The notes under the pieces were generated by a model, which saw only the letters and a program-made list of their open reading frames with translations, searched no databases and was not told where the DNA came from. The translations under genes were made by a program, and so were the position numbers. This document shows, in pieces, positions 1 through 5,473 of a stretch of 7,109 bases of DNA; position 1 is the first letter of the stretch; the number at the start of each line of letters is the position of its first letter. The stretch covers positions 1 through 7,109 of the forward strand of contig JAGLTN010000088.1 in NCBI GenBank assembly GCA_023135255.1, given 5' to 3'. Source of the DNA: Planctomycetota bacterium (GTDB lineage Bacteria > Planctomycetota > Phycisphaerae > Sedimentisphaerales > Anaerobacaceae).

Positions 1-756
1 CATAAGTTCGTGCTTGATTGCCTTGAACAGGCCGGCAACAAGTCCTTCGGTTACTTTAAGAATGACATTGCCGACAAAGCCGTCGCAGATGGCAACGTCA
101 CAGGCGCCGTTGAATATATCTCTGCCCTCGATATTGCCGACAAAATTCATATTCGTATCGGATTTTATCAGTTCGCGTGTTTTTTTAACAATTTCGTTGC
201 CCTTAGATTCTTCCCGCCCAATACTCATAAGGCCTATGCGAGGATTTTCGATTCCAAGAATATATTTGGAATGCAAACTGGCCATTACCGCGTACTGATA
301 GAGATTTATAGGTTTGCACGCAATATTAGCTCCTACATCGCAAATCGTAACCGGACCCTTAAAAGTAGGAAAGACAACCGCAATACCAGGTCTGTTTACG
401 CCTGGTAGGTTTCTCATTCGCATTTGAAAAGCTGCTACGCATGCACCAGTATTACCCGCTGAAATAACCGCATCCGCCTTACCCTTGGCGGCCATTTTTG
501 CCATAACAGCTATAGAGCTTTTACGTTTTTTTCTAAGACTATCGATAGGCGATTCATCCATGTCGATAACTTCAGGGGCATTAACTATGCTGATTTTCTC
601 TCTGTGTTTTTTCTTGAGTTTCTCGCTTATCACATCTTCCGGACCAACAAGAATAAGACTGTCGTCATCACCAAGAAAATCTATTGCCTCTATTGCACCT
701 GCAATAATCTCATCAGGTGCATTATCGCCGCCCATTGCATCAATTGCAATCCGCAT
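1..756 (-). CDS. plsX: Phosphate acyltransferase PlsX (C-terminus cut by window edge)
   Basis: PlsX converts acyl-ACP and phosphate to acyl-phosphate, the donor that PlsY uses to acylate glycerol-3-phosphate at the start of phospholipid synthesis. It is a peripheral membrane enzyme. The 252 visible residues carry the family landmarks in order: the N-terminal MRIAIDAMGGDNAP, ISAGNTGA (98-105), CDVGAN (139-144), MSIGREESKGNE (177-188) and DVAICDGFVGNVILK (220-234). PlsX proteins are usually about 330-350 residues, so roughly 80-100 C-terminal residues lie beyond the left edge. The start at 756 gives the canonical N-terminus. It lies 3 bases after the rpmF stop, and an AGGAGG at 776-771 inside the end of rpmF sits 14 bases upstream, so translation is probably coupled. 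The rpmF-plsX order is widespread in bacteria and often continues into fabH, which is outside this window. The reading frame is intact throughout the visible part. Confidence 0.96.
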   Translation of the reverse strand, partial: MRIAIDAMGGDNAPDEIIAGAIEAIDFLGDDDSLILVGPEDVISEKLKKKHREKISIVNAPEVIDMDESPIDSLRKKRKSSIAVMAKMAAKGKADAVISAGNTGACVAAFQMRMRNLPGVNRPGIAVVFPTFKGPVTICDVGANIACKPINLYQYAVMASLHSKYILGIENPRIGLMSIGREESKGNEIVKKTRELIKSDTNMNFVGNIEGRDIFNGACDVAICDGFVGNVILKVTEGLVAGLFKAIKHELM

Positions 757-759
757 TTT

Positions 760-948
760 TTAGTCGTTTTCCTCCTTGCCGAGCTTCAATGTGATCTTGG
801 GATTAACATAACCACAATTTTCACAGGCCGCATGCGGCAGTTTTGCATGGTCACATTTTTTGCAGACTGAATAATTTGCAGCTTTTAAACTGTGATGGCT
901 GCGGCGAGTCCGCGTTCTTGTCTTACTTATTTTCTTTTTTGGTAACAT
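760..948 (-). CDS. rpmF: Large-subunit ribosomal protein bL32, zinc-ribbon type
   Basis: bL32 is a small protein of the 50S ribosomal subunit. The 62-residue product has the expected basic N-terminus (LPKKKISKTRTRTRRSHHSL) followed by a zinc ribbon with two Cys pairs, CKKC and CENC (residues 29-46), so this is the Cys-containing rather than the Cys-free paralogue. Length is normal for the family. A GGAG at 961-958 lies 9 bases before the ATG at 948 and supports this start. The usual N-terminus is closer to MAVPKRK, so this one is one or two residues shorter. It is the first gene of the visible minus-strand unit rpmF-plsX. The YceD/DUF177 gene that precedes rpmF in many bacteria is absent here, because 384 bp of non-coding DNA lies upstream. 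Confidence 0.95.
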   Translation of the reverse strand: MLPKKKISKTRTRTRRSHHSLKAANYSVCKKCDHAKLPHAACENCGYVNPKITLKLGKEEND

Positions 949-1062
949 TATTAACTACTCCACTTTTAGTATTCAAAATCAAAGCAAATTTGCCCTGAGA
1001 ACTATTATTCATAATACAAAAAAACTAAAAAATCAGACCCATTCTTTAAACTAAAACGTGTC

Positions 1063-1091
1063 TAAATAGTCAAACTTCGCTATTTTGTCAA
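1063..1091 (-). promoter_or_regulatory. Candidate sigma-70-type promoter for rpmF-plsX
   Basis: Reading the minus strand, a perfect TTGACA (1091-1086) is followed after 17 bases by TATTTA (1068-1063). The -35 is ideal; the -10 matches TATAAT at only three of six positions. Transcription would start near 1056 and give a leader of about 108 bases before rpmF. An alternative -10-like TATTAT lies nearer the gene (1016-1011) but has no good -35. Inference from sequence only. Confidence 0.35.
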
Positions 1092-1230
1092 GGAAATTAC
1101 TATAAATGATTATACTAACCAAGTCAAAATCAACATAAACGGAAGCAGGATAATACTTTATTAGATTGTGTTTTGCAATAATTTGTTGGACATAAACTTC
1201 TAATAATTGAAATATTATTGTCAGTTTTTC

Positions 1231-1259
1231 TTGAAATCTAAATTAAAATGTAGTAAAAG
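1231..1259 (+). promoter_or_regulatory. Candidate promoter for the SPOR-like/small basic protein unit
   Basis: TTGAAA (1231-1236; five of six) and TAAAAG (1254-1259; four of six) are separated by exactly 17 bases. The predicted start near 1266 would leave a leader of about 67 bases. The surroundings are AT-rich, so chance matches are likely, and TAAAAT at 1244-1249 is another possible -10 without a well-spaced -35. Confidence 0.33.
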
Positions 1260-1332
1260 AGCCTATATAGGTGTTTCGGCCGGAGAAATCTGGCACTAAT
1301 GGTAAGGTCTTAAATAAGGATATTTCTGGGTT

Positions 1333-2097
1333 ATGAAACGACCTTCTAAGAGAATGGCTTTATATGAGGTTATGGGAAAAAAAGAGTCTAAGTCTTTTTT
1401 AAAGAAGAGCTTAGAACCTTTGAAGCCTACAGAAAAAGAAAAAAAGGTTATTCCGCCTATTAGTTCTTTGCCGGAAAAATCGTCTGAAAAACCGGTTAAA
1501 TGGGCAAATAAGCCTAAGTTTTTGCAGTTAAATGCCGGTAGGGTCGAGATGTCTATACCTTATCAGGTTGCGATTGCCGTTATTTTGGTTGCTTTTGTAG
1601 TTGTTTTAATGGCTTTTAGGTTTGGTAAAGCCTCAGGCAATCAAAACGCTGCTGTAAAGGCTGCTGCTCCGGTTAAAAAAATCGCAGAAAAGCCGGTTTA
1701 TAGGCCAGTTAGTAAGCCTAAAGTCGAAAGTTCTGATTTGCCGATTGGTTTGGCAGCAAAAGAATCTGCTCCGAAACCAGTATTGCCAGCGGTAAGTACC
1801 GGCGGCAGTAATATAGTGGTACAGACGTTGCGAAGCAGAAACGATCTGGAACCTGTAAAAGATTATTTTGCGGGCCATGGAATTGCTACCGAAATTAAAA
1901 AAGTTAAAAGTTGGTATTATCTTGTAACAGTAAATAAGTATGAGAGTTTGAAAAAAACAGGCTCTCAAGGTAATAATATGTTAAAAAGAATTGTCGAACT
2001 TGGTGCTGGATACAAAGCACCTCAGGGGTTTGAATCTTTTCGTGTAAAAGGAAAAACCCCTTTTAGAGATGCTTACGGCATAAAGTTTGAAGATTAG
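1333..2097 (+). CDS. Single-pass membrane protein with SPOR-like C-terminal domain
   Basis: I do not recognise a named gene. The 254-residue product has a strongly basic N-terminal cytoplasmic-like segment (1-72, rich in Lys/Pro/Glu, starting MKRPSKRMALYEVM). One hydrophobic helix follows (about 76-96, SIPYQVAIAVILVAFVVVLM), then a low-complexity Ala/Pro/Lys linker (about 99-157). The C-terminal module (about 159-230) has a pattern resembling SPOR: a first strand IVVQTLRSR, a helix, GIATEIKKV, then SWYYLVTV where SPOR domains typically have a GWYRVRVG-like strand. SPOR domains bind denuded peptidoglycan glycan strands at division sites. By that analogy this would be a type II inner-membrane protein with the SPOR-like module in the periplasm. 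The module is divergent and lacks an obvious second canonical half. AAGGA at 1316-1320 lies 12 bases before the ATG. The gene ends 19 bp before the small basic protein gene, so they are probably co-transcribed. Function is an inference from architecture. Confidence 0.85.
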   Translation: MKRPSKRMALYEVMGKKESKSFLKKSLEPLKPTEKEKKVIPPISSLPEKSSEKPVKWANKPKFLQLNAGRVEMSIPYQVAIAVILVAFVVVLMAFRFGKASGNQNAAVKAAAPVKKIAEKPVYRPVSKPKVESSDLPIGLAAKESAPKPVLPAVSTGGSNIVVQTLRSRNDLEPVKDYFAGHGIATEIKKVKSWYYLVTVNKYESLKKTGSQGNNMLKRIVELGAGYKAPQGFESFRVKGKTPFRDAYGIKFED

Positions 2098-2116
2098 TGT
2101 TTAGGAGAAATGTTAA

Positions 2117-2359
2117 ATGTCAATTGATCGTTCATTAAAACTAAAAGGCGCTCTTGAAAGACACCGTAATGTCCTTAGTCGTGCAGAAAGAATTGAAAAA
2201 CTGCAGGAAGAAGAAAGATGGACAGAAGAAGAGTCTCTCATGGGGTTGCCTAAAGTTGCTAACCGTAAGGTCAGCTCCGGTAAGAAAGAAAAGGCTGCCC
2301 CGGAAGAAGTTGAGGCAACAGAAGCAATAGAAGAAACTGAACAACCACAACCGCAGTAG
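2117..2359 (+). CDS. PVC-superphylum signature small basic protein
   Basis: This 80-residue protein begins MSIDRSLKLKGALERHRNVL and continues SRAERIEKLQEEERW, then LPKVANRK at 44-51. From memory, this matches the short conserved protein described as a signature of the PVC superphylum (NCBI family of small basic proteins, TIGR04137). Its exact role is not established. The basic, Arg/His-rich core has been taken to suggest nucleic-acid or ribosome association. The core (1-57) is conserved-looking. The tail (58-80) is low-complexity and acidic, ending in EQPQPQ, and probably disordered. The start is well supported: AGGAG at 2103-2107 lies 9 bases upstream. A nearby ATG at 2110 is out of frame. 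It directly follows the SPOR-like membrane protein gene (19-bp gap). The family assignment is strong evidence for the lineage of the window. Confidence 0.9.
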   Translation: MSIDRSLKLKGALERHRNVLSRAERIEKLQEEERWTEEESLMGLPKVANRKVSSGKKEKAAPEEVEATEAIEETEQPQPQ

Positions 2360-2384
2360 TTGCAGAATGATTTTAAATTCATAT

Positions 2385-2445
2385 GCCGCTTCTGGTTCAG
2401 TGTAAATTACCTGCCGGATAGCGGCTTATTCTGTGCGCCTTTTTT
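2385..2445 (+). terminator. Hairpin plus T-tract after the small basic protein gene
   Basis: GCCGCT (2385-2390) continuing into TCTGG (2391-2395) pairs with CCGGA (2414-2418) and AGCGGC (2420-2425). This makes an 11-bp stem with one G-T wobble, one bulged T (2419) and an 18-base loop. A T6 run follows at 2440-2445, 14 bases after the stem, which is further than in a canonical intrinsic terminator. It could terminate the upstream two-gene unit, or be an mRNA structure protecting a 3' end or part of the leader of the aminotransferase. Confidence 0.4.
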
Positions 2446-2495
2446 CCTGTTCTTAAAATGGAAATCCTGTGAAATTTTATACTTAAGGGAAAGCT

Positions 2496-3605
2496 ATGAA
2501 AGACATTTTAGCTGATAGAACTTATAAAATTGATGCAAGCGGAATCAGGAAAGTATTCGCATTAGCAGCTTCCCTGAAAGACCCTGTTAATTTCTCAATA
2601 GGTCAGCCTGACTTCGATGTTCCCGAAGAATTGAAACAGGTAGCAATAGATGCTATAAAAAATGGTATGAACAGCTATTCACAAACTGCCGGTGACACCG
2701 GGTTTAATGAAAAAATATCCAAACAAGTAACTCAGCAATTCGGTTGGGAAAATCCATCTACGATAGTTACAAGCGGCGTAAGTGGGGCTCTTTTGCTGGC
2801 TTTTATGTCCCTTATAAATCCAGGCGATGAAGTTGTTCTCCCTGATCCTTATTTCGTTATATATAAGCACGTGATAAACATGCTTGGCGGAAAATGTGTT
2901 TTTGTTGATTCTTATCCTGATTTTAAATTACCGGTACAGAAAATTGCTGACGCCATTACAGGCAGGACTAAGCTTATCATTCTGAATTCGCCATGCAATC
3001 CGACAGGAATGGTTTATTCTGTTGAAGAAACAAAGGCAATTGCTGAAGTAGCCGCCCAAAAAGACATTATTATAATGAGCGATGAAATTTATGAAAAATT
3101 CTGTTACGACGGACCATGTCCAAGTATCGCTGATTACTATAAAAAAACTTTGCTGATGAACGGCTTTAGCAAAGCATACGCAATGACAGGTTGGAGGCTT
3201 GCTTATGTAGCAGCAGATGAGTGTTTACAGCCGGTTATTGAAGCAATGACCAAACTTCAGCAATATACCTTCGTCTGCGCTCCGACTCCTTTCCAGCAGG
3301 CAGCCATCGCAGCTCTCGATTATGATATGACCGATTATGTAAAAGCTTATGCAAAGAAACGTGATTTGCTTTATGATGGTCTCAAAGACAAGTTTGAGCT
3401 TAATAAGCCGCAAGGCGCGTTTTATGCTTTCGTAAAAGCGCCGGGCGCAAATGCCACCGAATTCGTCAAAAAAGCTATTGAAAACAATCTTCTTGTCATT
3501 CCAGGCAGTGTTTTCAGCGAAAAAGATACCCATTTCAGGATCAGCTATGCGACCACCGATGAGAAAATTCTCAAAGGCCTTGATATCTTAAATTCGATGG
3601 CATAA
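2496..3605 (+). CDS. Class I/II PLP-dependent aminotransferase (aspartate aminotransferase-like)
   Basis: A cytoplasmic pyridoxal-phosphate enzyme that moves an amino group between an amino acid and a 2-oxo acid. The 369 residues show the full fold type I active site: SIGQPDF (34-40, substrate-side Gly), DPYF (117-120, ring-stacking Tyr119), NSPCNPTG (164-171, Asn168), SDEIY (195-199, Asp196 to the pyridine nitrogen and Tyr199), SKAYAMTGWR (225-234, Schiff-base Lys226 and phosphate-binding Arg234) and HFRISYA (346-352, Arg348 for the substrate carboxylate). It resembles the group annotated as aspartate aminotransferase in many bacteria, but these motifs are shared with aromatic, alanine and other aminotransferases, so the substrate is not fixed by sequence. 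It is slightly shorter than the usual 380-400 residues, without loss of any motif. AAGGGA at 2485-2490 lies 5 bases before the ATG. The neighbours do not point to a specific pathway. Confidence 0.93.
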   Translation: MKDILADRTYKIDASGIRKVFALAASLKDPVNFSIGQPDFDVPEELKQVAIDAIKNGMNSYSQTAGDTGFNEKISKQVTQQFGWENPSTIVTSGVSGALLLAFMSLINPGDEVVLPDPYFVIYKHVINMLGGKCVFVDSYPDFKLPVQKIADAITGRTKLIILNSPCNPTGMVYSVEETKAIAEVAAQKDIIIMSDEIYEKFCYDGPCPSIADYYKKTLLMNGFSKAYAMTGWRLAYVAADECLQPVIEAMTKLQQYTFVCAPTPFQQAAIAALDYDMTDYVKAYAKKRDLLYDGLKDKFELNKPQGAFYAFVKAPGANATEFVKKAIENNLLVIPGSVFSEKDTHFRISYATTDEKILKGLDILNSMA

Positions 3606-3643
3606 ATATGTTAAGTATTATTGCTAATATAAAATTATTATCC

Positions 3644-3672
3644 TTGACCGATTAGCCCAAAACAAATAAAAA
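3644..3672 (+). promoter_or_regulatory. Candidate promoter for the phosphate-transporter pair
   Basis: TTGACC (3644-3649; five of six) and TAAAAA (3667-3672; four of six) are spaced by 17 bases in the 120-bp gap after the aminotransferase gene. Transcription would begin near 3679, about 47 bases before the first transporter gene. The gap size and this match suggest the transporter genes are a separate transcription unit. No terminator hairpin is evident after the aminotransferase, so read-through remains possible. Confidence 0.38.
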
Positions 3673-3725
3673 GACTGCAAATGGATTGTTAATTTCAGGT
3701 TAGGTTTTTAACAGGATTCTAATAT

Positions 3726-5417
3726 ATGATTCAGGATATGGTTTTTGGTGTAATGGGTGGGCTTGGGTTGTTTCTTTTTGGCATGTGGCTAATGTCAGAA
3801 GGGCTCAAGAAAGTTGCAGGCCAAAAATTAAAGAAAATACTCGAATCTATGACCAAAAAGCCGTTAAGAGCTTTTCTGGTCGGTGCCGGTGTAACCGCGC
3901 TTATTCAGTCAAGTTCCGCAACTACAGTAATGATCATAGGCTTTGTAAACGCAGCGCTTTTAACTTTAAAACAAGCAATTTGTGTAATCATCGGAACAAA
4001 CGTCGGAACAACAGCAACTGCATGGATAGTTTCGATCTCTGGTATCGGGGCATTCAAGATTACCGCTTATGCTTTGCCTTCGATAGGCATCGGTTTTTTG
4101 ATGAGAACTATTGGAAAAACCGTTAAAGTAAGAAATATCGGAGATATAGTTCTTGGCTTTGGTATCTTGTTTATTGGCATAGGCTTCCTGAAAGATGCTT
4201 TTAGCCCACTGCAGGAAAGCGATGCTGTTCAAAAACTATTCGTTTTATTAGGAAATAAACCATTCCTGGCAATTCTCGCCGGGACGGTAGTAACAACCTT
4301 ACTTCAAAGCAGCTCGGCAGCAATCGCGATAGTCCAGCTGTTAGCGATAGGGGGGGCATTCGGCAGTGACTGGGAAACTGCTCTTAATGTTTCTGTGCCG
4401 TTTGTTCTTGGTAGTAACATTGGTACAACAATAACCGCTCAACTCGCAGCCCTGCAAGCTAATATAAATGCAAAAAGAACTGCCTGGGCACATACGATCT
4501 TTAATATCCTGGGCTCTGCTATAGCATATCCCTTTATCGCTTCAGGTCTTTTTGTGACATTGGTTCGTACAGTATCTCCCTGGCCTTTAAGTGGTGCAAC
4601 AATTGCCCTGAATATTGCATTAGCTCATACCATTTTTAATGTTGGAAACTCCATAGTCTTTTTACCTCTGGCCGGGATGCTTGAAAAAATATCCATTTGG
4701 ATTGTAAAACCAAAACCTGGTGAAGATTTTATAGAACCTGTCGTACTGGAACAACACCTCCTCGAAACCCCAACGATTGCGCTTGAGCAGGCAAAACGTG
4801 AATTAGTCAGAATGGCAAAAACTGCGAAAAAAGCGATAAATCAGGCTGTAGAAGGAATAATAAGTAAAAATTTAAAAATTCTTGAAAAGGCAAAAAAAAC
4901 CGAAGTTTATATTGATGACTTTCAGCTGCAGATAACATCTTACCTTACTGACTTGTCACGAAAGCAACTTTCAGAGGAAGTTTCAATCGAGCTGCCTGTT
5001 TTGCTTCATGCCGTAAACGATCTTGAGCGTATAGGCGACCATGCGGTCAATATCGTCGAAATCGCAGAAAGAAAAATCGACAAAAAAATAACTTTCAGCG
5101 ATTTGGCATTAGCGGAAATTGACAGACTAAAAGCTGAAGCGGACCAGATGTTTGACTTAGTTATCGAATCGTTGGAAGAAGATAATCCGGAAAAAGCAAA
5201 ATTTGCTTTGATAAACGAAGATAATATAAACAACATGCAGCTTACTTTCAGACGGAGTCATGTAAAACGAATTCGTGAAGGTAAATGTTCCGCTTTTACA
5301 GGTTTGATTTTTATTGACCTTGTAGATAATATCGAAAAGATCGGCGACCATTTGACCAACATTGCCCAGGCAGTTATTGGTGGACTGCATTGGGAAGGTG
5401 TGGAATTTAAAAAATAA
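3726..5417 (+). CDS. Na+/phosphate cotransporter family protein with PhoU-like domain, copy A
   Basis: A 563-residue inner-membrane protein of the Na/Pi-cotransporter II-related family (NptA/YjbB type). The membrane part (about 1-325) contains the two inverted halves typical of the family, each with a QSSS motif (QSSSATTVM at 61-69 and QSSSAAIAI at 194-202) and a G[TS]N[VI]GTT motif (90-96 and 229-235). It also has two [AH]HTIFN motifs (256-260 and 301-305). The C-terminal part (about 350-550) is PhoU-like, with two metal-binding-type segments NDLERIGDHAVNI (431-443, E434/D438) and DNIEKIGDHLTNI (534-546, E537/D541). Family members move phosphate with Na+. E. coli YjbB has the same architecture and has been linked to phosphate export, so direction is not certain. 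AGGA at 3713-3716 lies 9 bases before the start. The N-terminus GGLGLFLFGM is the standard family beginning. It is followed after 56 bp by a paralogue, and the two are probably co-transcribed. Confidence 0.93.
   Translation: MIQDMVFGVMGGLGLFLFGMWLMSEGLKKVAGQKLKKILESMTKKPLRAFLVGAGVTALIQSSSATTVMIIGFVNAALLTLKQAICVIIGTNVGTTATAWIVSISGIGAFKITAYALPSIGIGFLMRTIGKTVKVRNIGDIVLGFGILFIGIGFLKDAFSPLQESDAVQKLFVLLGNKPFLAILAGTVVTTLLQSSSAAIAIVQLLAIGGAFGSDWETALNVSVPFVLGSNIGTTITAQLAALQANINAKRTAWAHTIFNILGSAIAYPFIASGLFVTLVRTVSPWPLSGATIALNIALAHTIFNVGNSIVFLPLAGMLEKISIWIVKPKPGEDFIEPVVLEQHLLETPTIALEQAKRELVRMAKTAKKAINQAVEGIISKNLKILEKAKKTEVYIDDFQLQITSYLTDLSRKQLSEEVSIELPVLLHAVNDLERIGDHAVNIVEIAERKIDKKITFSDLALAEIDRLKAEADQMFDLVIESLEEDNPEKAKFALINEDNINNMQLTFRRSHVKRIREGKCSAFTGLIFIDLVDNIEKIGDHLTNIAQAVIGGLHWEGVEFKK
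5346..5370 (+). repeat. 25-bp sequence shared with the window's last 25 bases
   Basis: Bases 5346-5370, within the second PhoU-like motif of copy A (DHLTNIAQ), are identical to 7085-7109 in copy B. The surrounding copies differ at many silent positions, so this is the longest identical nucleotide run I noticed between them. It ends exactly at the right edge of the window. Confidence 0.9.
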
Positions 5418-5430
5418 TGTTTTTCAGAAA

Positions 5431-5455
5431 AAGATTGTTTTCTCAAGATTGTTTT
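5431..5455 (+). repeat. 11-bp direct repeat upstream of copy B
   Basis: AAGATTGTTTT occurs twice, at 5431-5441 and 5445-5455, with a 14-bp period, in the 56-bp gap between the two transporter genes. The second copy runs into AATTT. A related GATTGTTAATTT lies upstream of copy A (3684-3695). This may be a regulator-binding site, or ancestral upstream sequence carried along in the gene duplication. The pairing of A and T runs also makes a weak 6-bp AT hairpin (5426-5443) that is not a credible terminator. Confidence 0.6.
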
Positions 5456-5473
5456 AATTTGGATTAGGGATAT

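Larger units (their letters stand above)
949..1332. other. AT-rich divergent intergenic region (384 bp)
   Basis: No convincing gene is seen on either strand. The region is markedly AT-rich and separates the minus-strand rpmF-plsX unit from the plus-strand SPOR-like/small-basic-protein unit, so it must hold promoters for both directions unless transcription comes from elsewhere. Candidate promoters are listed separately. Two short perfect AT inverted repeats are present: TATTAT-TC-ATAATA at 1003-1016 and AATAAT-N6-ATTATT at 1202-1219. In DNA this AT-rich they may be chance. No riboswitch or leader-peptide structure could be recognised. Confidence 0.8.

Noticed and set aside
10..870. Several plus-strand open frames of 88-132 codons opposite plsX and rpmF
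   Set aside because: They lie antisense to two clearly recognised genes, overlap each other in different frames, and encode no recognisable family. They are by-products of the plsX and rpmF coding sequence.
2110..2112. ATG at 2110 as the start of the small basic protein
   Set aside because: It is out of frame with the protein and too close to the AGGAG. The ATG at 2117 gives the family N-terminus MSID.
2478..2483. TATACT as a -10 element for the aminotransferase
   Set aside because: No -35-like sequence is found at 16-18 bases upstream, and the predicted start would fall within the ribosome binding site.
3785..4126. 113-codon plus-strand open frame inside transporter copy A
   Set aside because: It is an alternative frame of a strongly conserved membrane protein gene, with an atypical composition and no supporting ribosome binding site.
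5426..5443. AGAAAA/TTTTCT hairpin as a terminator between the two transporter genes
   Set aside because: The stem has six pairs, almost all A-T, no GC-rich core and no following clean T-tract. The direct repeat explains the sequence better.
5431..5455. Direct repeat as a classical Pho box
   Set aside because: The repeat unit and 14-bp period do not match the E. coli PhoB box or the Bacillus PhoP repeats. A phosphate-regulator site remains only a possibility.
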